DNA of 64,000 nt. Origin: Alkalihalophilus marmarensis DSM 21297 (lineage in GTDB: Bacteria; Bacillota; Bacilli; Bacillales; Bacillaceae_D). The stretch spans positions 1 to 64,000 of the forward strand of contig NZ_ATAE01000005.1 in the NCBI RefSeq assembly GCF_000474275.2, given 5' to 3'. The translations under genes were made by a program, and so were the position numbers. Of the stretch, positions 33,750 through 42,301 are shown one piece after another. The notes beneath the pieces are model-generated. The model was not told the DNA's origin, searched no databases, and was given only the letters and a program-made list of their open reading frames with translations. Within the stretch, counting starts at the first letter, position 1. Every line of letters starts with the position of its first letter.

Positions 33750-34460
33750 ATGAAAAAATTACTTAGTTTAGTATTGCTTTTTATGCTATTCCTAACCTTT
33801 ACAGGAACCGGTTTTGCTGAGGAAATGGCAATGGTTCGAGTACTTCATGCAACACCGGATGCTCCAGGAGTAGATGTTTATGTAAATGAGGAGCTTGTAA
33901 TAGAAAATATTGAATTTAAAGATGTCAGTGACTATTTGCAGCTGCCTGCTGGTTCTCATAAAGTAGAGATCTATGCTGCAGGTGATACAACTTCTGCAAT
34001 CATTAGCGAACAATTAGCTGTAAGCAGAGGAGAAGCATATACTGTGGCAGCAATAGGTCAGTTAGAGTCGATTCGCTTAACAACGATGCTAGATGAGCAA
34101 CAAGTATCAGAAGGCAATACGAAGATCCGTGTGGCTCATTTTTCACCTGATGCTCCAGCTGTTGATATCGCCACAGATACAGGAGATATTTTATTTCCAA
34201 ATGCAGCTTTTTCCGCAGTAACAGACTATTTAGAGCTGCCGGCAGGAGAATATAACCTTGAAATTCGTGCAGCAGGGACGGCTGATGTCGTTGAAGAACT
34301 AACTAATCTTGAGTTGAAAGAAGGAATGATCTATACAGCTGTAGCGACAGGGCTTTTAAATGCTGAGCCTGAATTTGATGTGATATTATTAACAGATGCT
34401 ATGCCAACTCCAGAAGACATGCCGAAGACAGGACTAGGCGGAGCATCAGACATTCGCTAA
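33750..34460 (+). CDS. Secreted DUF4397 protein with terminal PKTG sorting-like tail
   Basis: The 236-residue exported protein has a Sec signal peptide cut near residue 23 (G-F-A). Two DUF4397 repeats follow (about 25-115 and 120-215), each opening with V-R-V-L/A-H-x-x-P-D-A-P-x-V-D. The C-terminus ends in P-E-D-M-P-K-T-G-L-G-G, shortly before the stop. This resembles a sortase recognition site but lacks the usual hydrophobic helix and basic tail. The next gene, one base later, is a class F sortase, so the pair probably works as enzyme and dedicated substrate at the cell surface. AAAAAAGGAGATG ribosome binding site. Confidence 0.82.
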   Translation: MKKLLSLVLLFMLFLTFTGTGFAEEMAMVRVLHATPDAPGVDVYVNEELVIENIEFKDVSDYLQLPAGSHKVEIYAAGDTTSAIISEQLAVSRGEAYTVAAIGQLESIRLTTMLDEQQVSEGNTKIRVAHFSPDAPAVDIATDTGDILFPNAAFSAVTDYLELPAGEYNLEIRAAGTADVVEELTNLELKEGMIYTAVATGLLNAEPEFDVILLTDAMPTPEDMPKTGLGGASDIR

Positions 34461-34461
34461 G

Positions 34462-35028
34462 ATGAAAATTTGGCTCACATCTTTTTCAGTTTTTATTCTT
34501 ATCATACTAGGATGTCAGCCGCCTCAATCATATGCTGCAGAAAGTTTAACAGGATCAAAACCAGAGTTTATCAAAATTCCCGCCTTATCTATTCGAGCTG
34601 AAATTGCTCCCTTCGGTTTAAGTAATTACGAGCAGATACCGCCTGATGGAGAAAAGGTATTCTGGTATGAGGACGGGGTGAATCCAGGAGGACCGGGAAA
34701 CGCTGTGATAGCAGGTCATTTCGATGATTATGTAGGTCCAGCGGTGTTTTATCACCTTCATGAGTTAAAAACTGGGGACTATATTTATATTGTCACTGAG
34801 AATGATTATATACTGACATATCAAGTGGAAGATGTAGAGACATATAAGAGAGCAGAAGCACCTGTGAAATCAATTTTTCATGGTAGTGGGAAATCAAAGC
34901 TCAACCTTGTCACATGTTCAGGTTATTATAGTAAAAAAGAAAAAACTCACTCTCATCGTACGGTTGTAACAGCTGCATTAAAAGGAAAGTCATATCCCTA
35001 CCAACCTATAACCGAGCCTCCTTTATAA
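34462..35028 (+). CDS. Class F sortase
   Basis: The 188-residue transpeptidase has the catalytic triad visible as H86 in A-G-H-F-D, C152 in V-T-C-S-G and R166 in S-H-R-T-V-V. The early loop I-P-A-L-S-I-R-A-E-I is typical of class F enzymes. The N-terminus is a hydrophobic helix ending in I-L-G-C (C18), so it may be a lipoprotein rather than a transmembrane sortase. It begins one base after the DUF4397 gene, whose product ends in P-K-T-G. Terminator at the end. Confidence 0.86.
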   Translation: MKIWLTSFSVFILIILGCQPPQSYAAESLTGSKPEFIKIPALSIRAEIAPFGLSNYEQIPPDGEKVFWYEDGVNPGGPGNAVIAGHFDDYVGPAVFYHLHELKTGDYIYIVTENDYILTYQVEDVETYKRAEAPVKSIFHGSGKSKLNLVTCSGYYSKKEKTHSHRTVVTAALKGKSYPYQPITEPPL

Positions 35029-35045
35029 AAGGCTCGGTTTATTTA
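35011..35045 (+). terminator. Terminator of the DUF4397-sortase operon
   Basis: The stem ACCGAGCCT / AGGCTCGGT with a T-rich tail has the sortase stop codon in its loop. Confidence 0.88.
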
Positions 35046-35126
35046 ATTTTATACGTTCTCATCGGTAGTTGGATAACCATGCAAAGCGTATAATAAATAG
35101 TAAGTAACGTGATTGGAGAGGATGAA

Positions 35127-35597
35127 ATGAACATAAGACATTTAGCAGAAGCTGATTATGATCGGGTCATTTCAGTTATTGATGAATGGTGGGGCGGCCG
35201 TATGATGAGTGATATGCTACAACGCTTATTTTTTATTCATTTTCAAGAAACGAGCTTTGTCATTGAAGAGAAACATAAGATAATAGGGTTTTTAGTGGGA
35301 TTTCCTTCCCAGACTGACCCTAATATAGGATATATACATTTTGTAGGGATTCACCCGAAAGCGAGGAAAGAAGGACATGCACGCATACTGTATGAGGCTT
35401 TCTTTGAAAAAATAAAAGAGCTTGGGTGCAATAACGTGCTCTGCGTTACTTCTCCCGTGAATAAAGGATCCATTGCTTTTCATAAAAGGATGGGATTTAC
35501 CATTAAACCAGGCACCAAGGTAGTAAATGGTATTTCTATTTATGAAAATTATGATGGGCCTGGTAAAGACCGAATTATTTTCACAAAATCACTCTAA
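35127..35597 (+). CDS. GNAT-family N-acetyltransferase
   Basis: The 156-residue GNAT fold has the acetyl-CoA loop near residues 81-90 (H-P-K-A-R-K-E-G-H-A) and the C-terminal block H-K-R-M-G-F. Start: the ATG at 35127 has GGAGAGG five bases upstream. A GTG at 35109 would place that site inside the gene. Acceptor substrate unknown. Single-gene unit. Confidence 0.82.
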   Translation: MNIRHLAEADYDRVISVIDEWWGGRMMSDMLQRLFFIHFQETSFVIEEKHKIIGFLVGFPSQTDPNIGYIHFVGIHPKARKEGHARILYEAFFEKIKELGCNNVLCVTSPVNKGSIAFHKRMGFTIKPGTKVVNGISIYENYDGPGKDRIIFTKSL

Positions 35598-35599
35598 AA

Positions 35600-35637
35600 A
35601 AAGAACCTAAGCTCTAACTTGGAGCTTGGGTTCTTGA
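35600..35637. terminator. Bidirectional terminator
   Basis: The 14-bp stem AAGAACCTAAGCTC / GAGCTTGGGTTCTT (one G-U pair) lies between the converging acetyltransferase and PAP2 genes. The last codons of the minus-strand gene overlap it. Confidence 0.85.
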
Positions 35638-36258
35638 ATATTTCCGGACAAGGCCTGGAACAACTCGTATACAAATTATAAACCATAGGATAGAAATACT
35701 GATAGCCGCGATAATATCACTCGGATAATGGGCTTCTAAGATCATTCTGCTCAATGCGACAACAGATATGCAGAAAACAGCAATGGCATAACTTATCAAA
35801 CGAATCGCACGTTTTGTGATAAAGAGGTAACTAATATAAATAATAAAGGCAAATAGTAAAAAGGTTCTCATCGTATGGCCGCTTGGGAAGCTGTAGGAAG
35901 CTAGCTCAAAAGACTGCCCAAACACTTCTAAATAACGAACCTCACCAGGCCGCTCCCGCTGAAATAATAACTTTAATCCTAGGTTCAAAAAGAGTCCGCC
36001 AAAAACAATAACTCCAAGCATTAGGGCATAAAGTTTTTCTCTTTTAAAGTATAAAAACCCCATTAAGACAAGGGTAAGTATAATCATTACTTCTCCAGAA
36101 CCAAGTTTAGTTAGATAAGACATAGGCTCTTGTAATGATGAAGGAGTAAGTTGATTCATCCAATCAAGCAGCAGCTTATCAAATTTATTAGAATCAATCA
36201 AAAACACCATACTAAGAAAAACAGAAATCGTAAGAATATAAATTACATTTATTTTCAT
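35614..36258 (-). CDS. PAP2-family phosphatase (undecaprenyl/phosphatidylglycerol phosphatase-like)
   Basis: The 214-residue protein has about six helices. The three catalytic motifs are present: K-x6-R-P as K-L-L-F-Q-R-E-R-P, P-S-G-H near residue 125, and S-R-x5-H-x3-D as S-R-M-I-L-E-A-H-Y-P-S-D near 169-180. Such membrane enzymes dephosphorylate lipid phosphates, for example C55-PP, on the outer face. Reverse-strand GGAGGAAG site before the ATG. Confidence 0.85.
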   Translation of the reverse strand: MKINVIYILTISVFLSMVFLIDSNKFDKLLLDWMNQLTPSSLQEPMSYLTKLGSGEVMIILTLVLMGFLYFKREKLYALMLGVIVFGGLFLNLGLKLLFQRERPGEVRYLEVFGQSFELASYSFPSGHTMRTFLLFAFIIYISYLFITKRAIRLISYAIAVFCISVVALSRMILEAHYPSDIIAAISISILWFIICIRVVPGLVRKYSRTQAPS

Positions 36259-36400
36259 TGCTTCCTCCTGCTACATATATGACTCATAAATTAGAATTCT
36301 ACCATTTTACATAACATGTGACTAGTGTCTATTCTCAGGTGATGTATAATAAAGTTAAAAGGTTGGAAATTTAATTTAAGAGAAGGAGGACGTTACAAAA

Positions 36401-37420
36401 ATGGAAGCACCAAAAGTAAATGTGAGCGGCTTAGAATTTGGGTGGGATGTAGAAAAGGGCCAATTTCTCTTTGAAGGGGAAGATGCTGTACTTTTTTGGA
36501 TCTCCTCTGCAATGAAAACGTTTTTTGATACGATTGAAGAGGTGTCAGGAGAAGAAGCCACAAGTGTCGTGTTAGAAACGACTGGCTACAGGCAAGGGAC
36601 TGTAGTTGGTGATTATTTTGAGAGGCTGCATGTTTCAGAAAAAGAATTTGCAGAAACTCTTACGCGTACATATGCCTCTGCAGGCTGGGGAAAAGCTGTG
36701 ATAGATCTATTTGATACAGATCAAAAAAAGGTTATTATTCGATTAAGAGATGATTGGGAGTATAAGATTAATATTGCACAAGGAAAGAGTAAAGCCGGCA
36801 GATTTCTTCCAGCTCATTATGCTGGGATCTTCACTGGGTTATTTGGTACAAATATATGGTATAGAATCCTTCATAGCCAAGTCGAGGGCAAAGAAGAAAC
36901 CGTAGTTGAGTATTTCCCCTCTGAAATAACCGTTACAGAAAATATACATAAATTGATTCGAAGCCGAGAACAACAAGAAATTATGCAGCTCGAGGCCATG
37001 GTTGAAGATAAAACTAAAGAACTGAAGGCTCTTATCAGAACGTTATCTTCTCCGATGATTCCGGTGATGGATGGGGTAGTAGTGGTACCACTGCTTGGTA
37101 TGTATGATAAAGAGCGTACAGATGAACTAATCGAGAAAACGCTGCACAACCTTCCTAAGCATAAAGCAACCTTCTTAATCCTCGATTTCACGGGACTTGA
37201 TCCAGATATTGCCTCTGTATCAGCTGATTTAATTGAGAAACTTGTCTCAGCTACTTCATTAATTGGAGCTAAAACGATCCTAGTAGGAATTAAAGCTGAA
37301 TTAAGCCTTGCGATTACAAAGGAAGATATCGATTTATCTAACTATGATTGTTTTCAGACATTAGAACATGGCATTTACTACGCGCTCGCTGAAAAAGGCC
37401 GGAAAATTATTTCAATATAA
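36401..37420 (+). CDS. V4R-like sensor with C-terminal STAS domain
   Basis: The 339-residue cytosolic protein has an N-terminal ~190 residues resembling a V4R/4-vinyl-reductase-type ligand domain (Y-A-G-I-F-T-G-L-F-G). A short coiled-coil linker (about 195-225) and a C-terminal STAS domain of the RsbR type follow. In RsbR the STAS phospho-threonines sit after D-I-T-G-V and D-T. Here the block reads D-F-T-G-L-D-P-D-I-A-S-V, so the usual threonine position is alanine/serine. No RsbS, RsbT or kinase gene is next to it, so it is an orphan that could feed a stressosome elsewhere. GAAGGAGGACG site; own terminator. Confidence 0.72.
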   Translation: MEAPKVNVSGLEFGWDVEKGQFLFEGEDAVLFWISSAMKTFFDTIEEVSGEEATSVVLETTGYRQGTVVGDYFERLHVSEKEFAETLTRTYASAGWGKAVIDLFDTDQKKVIIRLRDDWEYKINIAQGKSKAGRFLPAHYAGIFTGLFGTNIWYRILHSQVEGKEETVVEYFPSEITVTENIHKLIRSREQQEIMQLEAMVEDKTKELKALIRTLSSPMIPVMDGVVVVPLLGMYDKERTDELIEKTLHNLPKHKATFLILDFTGLDPDIASVSADLIEKLVSATSLIGAKTILVGIKAELSLAITKEDIDLSNYDCFQTLEHGIYYALAEKGRKIISI

Positions 37421-37428
37421 ACGAAGAG

Positions 37429-37466
37429 AATCATTTAATTTTCTAATTGAAAATTAAATGATTTTT
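37429..37466 (+). terminator. Terminator of the V4R-STAS gene
   Basis: The 15-bp perfect stem AATCATTTAATTTTC / GAAAATTAAATGATT with a 5-base loop is followed by Ts. Confidence 0.88.
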
Positions 37467-37549
37467 CTATAAAGAGAAATTCCTTATCCTGCAAGGGAAT
37501 CATGGCCTTAATGGCGAATAAGATAAGTAATAATAGACGGAGGTGTGAG

Positions 37550-37909
37550 ATGAATAGTATCCAAACATTAAAAGAAACTATTCTTCATTTAGAGGAAAAG
37601 CTGCTTCAATCGCACACAAGAACGTCTTCTGAACAATTAGAAGAACTATTAGCTGATGATTTTTTGGAATTTGCAAGCTCCGGCCAAGTATGGGTTAGAG
37701 ATGACTGCTTAGGAGAAGGAGGAGTCGGTGTAGTAAGCATGAAGATTTATGATTTTGAGATCAGGCAGCTGGCACCCGAAGTGATTCTTGCTACTTATCG
37801 GGTATTCGATGAGCACAGGGTAAGTAACACAATACGAAGTTCTATATGGAAAAAAGAGAATGGTAACTGGAAAATGTCCTTTCATCAAGGAACTTGTACA
37901 AAGTCATAA
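37550..37909 (+). CDS. DUF4440/NTF2-like protein
   Basis: The 119-residue protein has an NTF2-like fold: an N-terminal helix (S-I-Q-T-L-K-E-T-I), L-L-A-D-D-F-L-E-F, and beta strands ending in G-N-W-K-M-S-F-H-Q-G. The length and the final W-K-M-x-F-H-Q-G fit DUF4440 proteins. The start at 37550 is chosen because GGAGGTG lies five bases upstream; the frame open from 37502 has no such site. Function unknown. Confidence 0.72.
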   Translation: MNSIQTLKETILHLEEKLLQSHTRTSSEQLEELLADDFLEFASSGQVWVRDDCLGEGGVGVVSMKIYDFEIRQLAPEVILATYRVFDEHRVSNTIRSSIWKKENGNWKMSFHQGTCTKS

Positions 37910-37926
37910 TCAAATCCTATGTTAGG

Positions 37927-37968
37927 AAAAAATGCATCTCCTTATCTGGTCAAGGAGATGCATTTTTT
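37927..37968. terminator. Strong bidirectional terminator
   Basis: The 17-bp stem AAAAAATGCATCTCCTT / AAGGAGATGCATTTTTT lies between the DUF4440 gene and the converging MFS gene. Confidence 0.93.
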
Positions 37969-37970
37969 TC

Positions 37971-39212
37971 TTAGATCGAAGGGTGTCTCGTTACTTCAAC
38001 ATGCCCCTGGTTCTCTCTTTTGTGAGTAAGAAGCAGAGCGCTTCCAATGAATAAGAGTAAGATTCCAGACCCTTTTAATACAGTGTAGATAGAAAACAAT
38101 TCAACAAGAAGTGCTCCTATCAATGGCGCGACTAGAATGCTTACATTGATAATCGCATGATAAAGACTTGAAACACGTGCAATCGTGTCACCAGTTGTTT
38201 CTTTTTGAATTACAGTTTGGGCGACAAACATTTGCAGCCCAACGCCGATTCCTAAAATAATAGACATGAGTAAAGGCACTGATAGTGGAAAGCCGCTTGT
38301 TAAAAAGCTCGCACTAATAAACACAATCGCTAAACAGGCAAAGCTTGTCATTAGTAACTTAGCGGGATAAAGCATTTTTTTTTGTTTCGACATCAATCCA
38401 TAAATCAAAATAGAGCCGATACCGACGAATGACATAATCCAGCCCATTAATTCCGGGTGTTCTGGCGCGATCAATCTAAATAAAACAGGGAATTGCACAT
38501 CAACCATTTGTAGAGCGAAAAAGCCTAAAAAAGAATACCCAAAACAGATTAAGAGTGTCTTTGTTTGTAGGATAATCCTCAAACCTTCCTGTAAGTCCTC
38601 CCGAAATGGCTGTTTCTCTCTTATTGAAGGATGTGAGAAATCAGTTTTTTCTTTAGCAACACTTAGTAATATGAGACTCGAAAAAAGCAGTGAAACCCCG
38701 TTTATGAACAGACATAGAAGAGGTGAGTAGATAGCTGCAAGCGTAGCTCCAATAACCGGACCTATAATTCTTGCAACCTGGGCTGATATCCCGTTTAAAC
38801 TTACTGCACGAAGCACAAGGGTCTCTGGAACAATATGTTTGATGATGGCTTGTTCAGCAGGGAAATGAACGGTTGCGATCGTAGAACGTAGCATTAAAAC
38901 AGTTAAAAAGAGCCATGTGTTTGTGATAAATAATAGTGAGAAGGTAAAAAGAGCGGTCAGGAAATCTGCTGCAAGCATCACTTTTACCTTATTTCGATGT
39001 TCTATAAATACTCCGGCAAAAGGACTAATAATCACTTGAGGAAGGGCTATTGCGACGGCAATAAATGCGAGCATGATTGGTCGCTCTTGCCACACATAAG
39101 CAAACAATAAGAAGATGGCGACACGGTCAAAGTAAATACCAAACATTGAGATACTATAAGACGCGAACACTTTCATAAATAATTTATTTTTAAATAGTGG
39201 TTGTAAAGACAT
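37971..39212 (-). CDS. MFS transporter, 12 TM (macrolide-efflux-like)
   Basis: The 413-residue transporter has twelve helices, with R-N-K-V-K-V in the loop after helix 2 as the degenerate motif A. It resembles the MefA/enterobactin-exporter-like branch of MFS. GGGAGGT ribosome binding site on the minus strand. It follows a winged-helix regulator gene on the same strand by 53 bases, so the regulator probably controls it. Substrate unknown. Confidence 0.82.
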   Translation of the reverse strand: MSLQPLFKNKLFMKVFASYSISMFGIYFDRVAIFLLFAYVWQERPIMLAFIAVAIALPQVIISPFAGVFIEHRNKVKVMLAADFLTALFTFSLLFITNTWLFLTVLMLRSTIATVHFPAEQAIIKHIVPETLVLRAVSLNGISAQVARIIGPVIGATLAAIYSPLLCLFINGVSLLFSSLILLSVAKEKTDFSHPSIREKQPFREDLQEGLRIILQTKTLLICFGYSFLGFFALQMVDVQFPVLFRLIAPEHPELMGWIMSFVGIGSILIYGLMSKQKKMLYPAKLLMTSFACLAIVFISASFLTSGFPLSVPLLMSIILGIGVGLQMFVAQTVIQKETTGDTIARVSSLYHAIINVSILVAPLIGALLVELFSIYTVLKGSGILLLFIGSALLLTHKRENQGHVEVTRHPSI

Positions 39213-39265
39213 GGTAAGATACCTCCCTTATGGTTTCATCATAGAGGAGGTATGTCAGAGGAATA

Positions 39266-40399
39266 TCAGAGGTGACGATGAAATATAGATTTAATTTCAC
39301 TTTTAAGTTTTTCTATTTGATGTGGTTCAAAAAAAGCTGTGGAAGTGTTTGAAACAAGAAGCTGAAGCGCTTCATCTGTACATTCCTTCTCAAGGAAAAA
39401 TCTCATAATGGCAATAGCTAATCCCATATGTGAATTGAATTGAGAATGCTCTACAATTTCAATTCCTTCCTCAATCAAAGCTAAACCAGATCTCTTTTTT
39501 GTTTCAATTAATTCTATAATGCCTGTGACAATGAGAAAGATCCCTTTTTCACGAAGGTAAGGTTTTTCTGTAAAGAAAACTTTTAACAATGCCTTTTCCT
39601 CGTCTATTTCCCTTTGATCAGACATGCATATCGCATACACTAGCTTTGTTATTCTAAAAAATGGATAGAAGCCATCATTTGACGAAGTTATTTTTCCTTC
39701 TGTAAAAACTATTGCCTCAAGCGCTTCATCAAAATTTCGGCTAAGTAAGAGAAATAGAATTCTGCTTAATGTATCAAATTCAGGTTGCTGCAAAGGGGTG
39801 AAAAGCTGCTTTGTGTATACTTGATTAAAGTATTCACAAGCAGGCTTTGCTCCTTCTAGCAAGAGATAGACCCACAATAAAAATAATGATTTCTCTTTAA
39901 ATGAAATGGATGAATCATAGATGATTGAGCGATAATCTCCAGCCATAAAGGCTAACGGCATTTGTAGGCTTGAAGGAGGCTCAATACCGAATGCTGGATT
40001 ATTTAATAATGACTTGATAGCCTGACCGTTACCGTACAAATGGTAGGTATATAATAAAGATTGGCTTATCTCTTCAAATTGAGGATCTGCTATTTTTAGC
40101 GTTTTTTCTTTTGAAGAGCCCTTAATTAAACAATATCCTTGTCCTCTGATGGTATTGATCTTAATCCCAGATTTAAGAGTGCCAAGCTTTTTTCGTACCC
40201 TGTAAATATGATCATCCACCGTGCGGTCTGTTGGGGTGCCATCTCCCCAAACCGCATCTAACAGCTTTTCACGGCTGAAGACTTGGTTCGGGTGACGATA
40301 CAAAAAATGTAATAAATCAAACTCTTTTGGAAGCAAAGTCAATTGTTGATTACCAATTTCAATACTATAGGTAGAAAGCTGAAACGAAAGGGTGTCCAT
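39266..40399 (-). CDS. Winged-helix (OmpR/SARP-like) regulator with helical C-terminal domain
   Basis: The 377-residue protein starts with an OmpR/PhoB-type DNA-binding domain (residues 10-95), seen in L-P-K-E-F-D-L-L, F-S-R-E-K-L-L-D-A-V-W-G and T-V-D-D-H-I-Y-R-V-R-K-K-L. A ~280-residue helical region without a receiver domain follows and resembles TPR-like or bacterial transcriptional activator regions. DNA binding at the N-terminus and no phosphorylation site suggest direct ligand or protein sensing. It is followed by an MFS exporter gene, its likely target. GGTGAGG site before the ATG. Confidence 0.78.
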   Translation of the reverse strand: MDTLSFQLSTYSIEIGNQQLTLLPKEFDLLHFLYRHPNQVFSREKLLDAVWGDGTPTDRTVDDHIYRVRKKLGTLKSGIKINTIRGQGYCLIKGSSKEKTLKIADPQFEEISQSLLYTYHLYGNGQAIKSLLNNPAFGIEPPSSLQMPLAFMAGDYRSIIYDSSISFKEKSLFLLWVYLLLEGAKPACEYFNQVYTKQLFTPLQQPEFDTLSRILFLLLSRNFDEALEAIVFTEGKITSSNDGFYPFFRITKLVYAICMSDQREIDEEKALLKVFFTEKPYLREKGIFLIVTGIIELIETKKRSGLALIEEGIEIVEHSQFNSHMGLAIAIMRFFLEKECTDEALQLLVSNTSTAFFEPHQIEKLKSEIKSIFHRHL

Positions 40400-40569
40400 A
40401 TCCTCACCTCGGAAGTAAGTCTTCTTTTATCGTAATCGAAGTGCATAAGGAAATAAATAGAAAAATTAATGCGACAATAAAGATTATAACCTGGCTCGTT
40501 AGTCCTCCTTATGTTAGACTAGTAATATCTATCTATTAAACTATTTTCTACCATATTGGAGGTTATCTT

Positions 40570-42087
40570 TTGAAGAAGTTAGTGAAAAATGGCCTGTTCA
40601 CATTTGGGTTTATTGGTCTACTATCTATGAATCTGCCAACTACAGTATTAGCTGCTGAAACAGTTGCGGAACGTTGTCAATATGAAGCGGTTGTTGGGGT
40701 GAATCCTGCCTTTCAAACGACAAATTGCCTGCTAACAGAAATGGCGTTAGATTATAATATCCCCCCAGAAGTCGTAAAAGCAGTAGCTGAAAGAGAAAGC
40801 AGCTGGGTGCAATTCAATTCTGACGGTACACCAAATATCTCATCAGATAATGGAATAGGAATGATGCAATTAACCAACCAAGCAGCTTTTGATCAAGAGC
40901 GTTTGGAAACGGATGTTCTTTATAATATTGAAGCGGGTGTAAAAGTATTAGATGAAATGTTTACACGCGGAAATCTTCCGGTTATTAATGATAACGACCG
41001 CGATGTAATTGAAAGCTGGTATTTTGCAGTAATGGCTTATAACGGCATCAAGCCTCAGAACAGTCCAGTCAGACAGGCGAGCGGCGAACGTAACGAGTCC
41101 GCTTATCAAGAATTAGTATATTCTTTAATAAATCGTTCTGAACAAGGGACAACAACTAAACAACTAAGTTTCAAGCCATCAGATTTCAACTATGATCCGA
41201 CTAGTGACGCTAATATTGAGTTCCCTGTAGGTCAATTTACATTCGATGATTTAACGAAAACAAAGTACTTATTTGATGTCGGACAAAAAGTGGAAACAAA
41301 TACTCGTGCCAATTTTAGAACAAGTCCGTCCACCCAAAACAATTTGATAACTACTCTCCCAGCAGGTGAAGTATTAACTATAACAGGGTCTTTTACATAT
41401 GATGTGGTTTCTCCCCAAAATCAATTTGTATGGTACCCCGTGAAAAGAACAGATGGAACAGAAGGCTATATCACTTCTGGTAATCTTAATCCATTAAGTG
41501 ATGAGGGTGTTGAGCCTGCTCCTCCTGTTGAGCCGGAAGAGCCAGTGACGTTTAGTGATGTACCATCTGGTCATTGGGCTGAAAAAGAAATTTCTTATTT
41601 AACTAGTAAGGGAATTATAAATGGTTACCCTAATGGAAAATTTGGCTTAAATGATAATATTACAAGATGGCAGGCAGCAATTATTCTTGTAAACGCTAAT
41701 GGTGGTATCATTAGCAATCCTGCTGACCCTGGATTTGAAGATATCTCTTCAAATTATCAGTATTATAATGTGATAGCAACTGCTGTTGAGAAAGGTTTAT
41801 TTGCAGGACCTGATCAAAAGTCAAATACGTTCAGACCTACAGATACTTTAAGTAGAGCTGAGATGGCAGTATTACTTCAACGTTTGTATAAATTTCCTAA
41901 TGTAGGTGAAGCGCACCCTTTCCGTGATGTAATTCCAGGTAGCTGGTATGCGGCTTCAGTAAATAATATTTATCACGCAGGTGTTGCTGCTGGTGATACT
42001 ACTTACAATCCGCAAGAGAATGTAACACGAGCGCAATTTGCTACGTTTATGGCTCGAGCTATGGAGGATAGTTTCAGATTGAAATAA
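40570..42087 (+). CDS. Cell-wall protein: lytic transglycosylase + SH3b + three SLH domains
   Basis: The 505-residue secreted protein has a signal peptide cut near residue 29 (V-L-A-A). An SLT-type lysozyme-like domain follows (about 50-195, catalytic glutamate in V-A-E-R-E-S-S-W, then G-I-G-M-M-Q-L-T). Next comes an SH3b region (about 240-312), a proline/glutamate-rich linker (P-A-P-P-V-E-P-E-E-P) and three SLH repeats (about 325-500). SLH domains bind pyruvylated wall polysaccharide, so this is a wall-anchored peptidoglycan-cleaving enzyme. TTG start with TTGGAGG 7 bases upstream. The last three codons and stop are repeated downstream in tandem. Confidence 0.87.
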   Translation: MKKLVKNGLFTFGFIGLLSMNLPTTVLAAETVAERCQYEAVVGVNPAFQTTNCLLTEMALDYNIPPEVVKAVAERESSWVQFNSDGTPNISSDNGIGMMQLTNQAAFDQERLETDVLYNIEAGVKVLDEMFTRGNLPVINDNDRDVIESWYFAVMAYNGIKPQNSPVRQASGERNESAYQELVYSLINRSEQGTTTKQLSFKPSDFNYDPTSDANIEFPVGQFTFDDLTKTKYLFDVGQKVETNTRANFRTSPSTQNNLITTLPAGEVLTITGSFTYDVVSPQNQFVWYPVKRTDGTEGYITSGNLNPLSDEGVEPAPPVEPEEPVTFSDVPSGHWAEKEISYLTSKGIINGYPNGKFGLNDNITRWQAAIILVNANGGIISNPADPGFEDISSNYQYYNVIATAVEKGLFAGPDQKSNTFRPTDTLSRAEMAVLLQRLYKFPNVGEAHPFRDVIPGSWYAASVNNIYHAGVAAGDTTYNPQENVTRAQFATFMARAMEDSFRLK

Positions 42088-42117
42088 CCAGATTAAAATA
42101 ACCAGATTAAAATAACC
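42076..42117 (+). repeat. Three 14-bp tandem repeats across a stop codon
   Basis: AGATTGAAATAACC (42076-42089) and two AGATTAAAATAACC copies (42090-42103, 42104-42117) follow directly on each other. Each unit encodes R-L-K-stop in its own frame, so the end of the SLH gene has been duplicated. Confidence 0.92.
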
Positions 42118-42127
42118 ATAATTTTAG

Positions 42128-42157
42128 GCCCAAAGCCAATACGGCTTTGGGCTTTTT
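42128..42157 (+). terminator. Terminator of the SLT-SH3-SLH gene
   Basis: The 10-bp perfect stem GCCCAAAGCC / GGCTTTGGGC is followed by five Ts. Confidence 0.92.
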
Positions 42158-42301
42158 CTTGCCTTTAGGTATCCGTGGATTTTATATAATTATACTTTCC
42201 CACTTGATAAAAGGGCTCACATCAACGAAAATATAAGGAATAGACAGCATATACTAGAATAGGAAAGTAAATGTGTAGGAGAAGAAAGAAGGTACGTTAG
42301 C

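Noticed and set aside
42076-42117. CRISPR-like repeats
   Set aside because: The units are 14 bp and directly tandem without spacers, so this is a slippage repeat.
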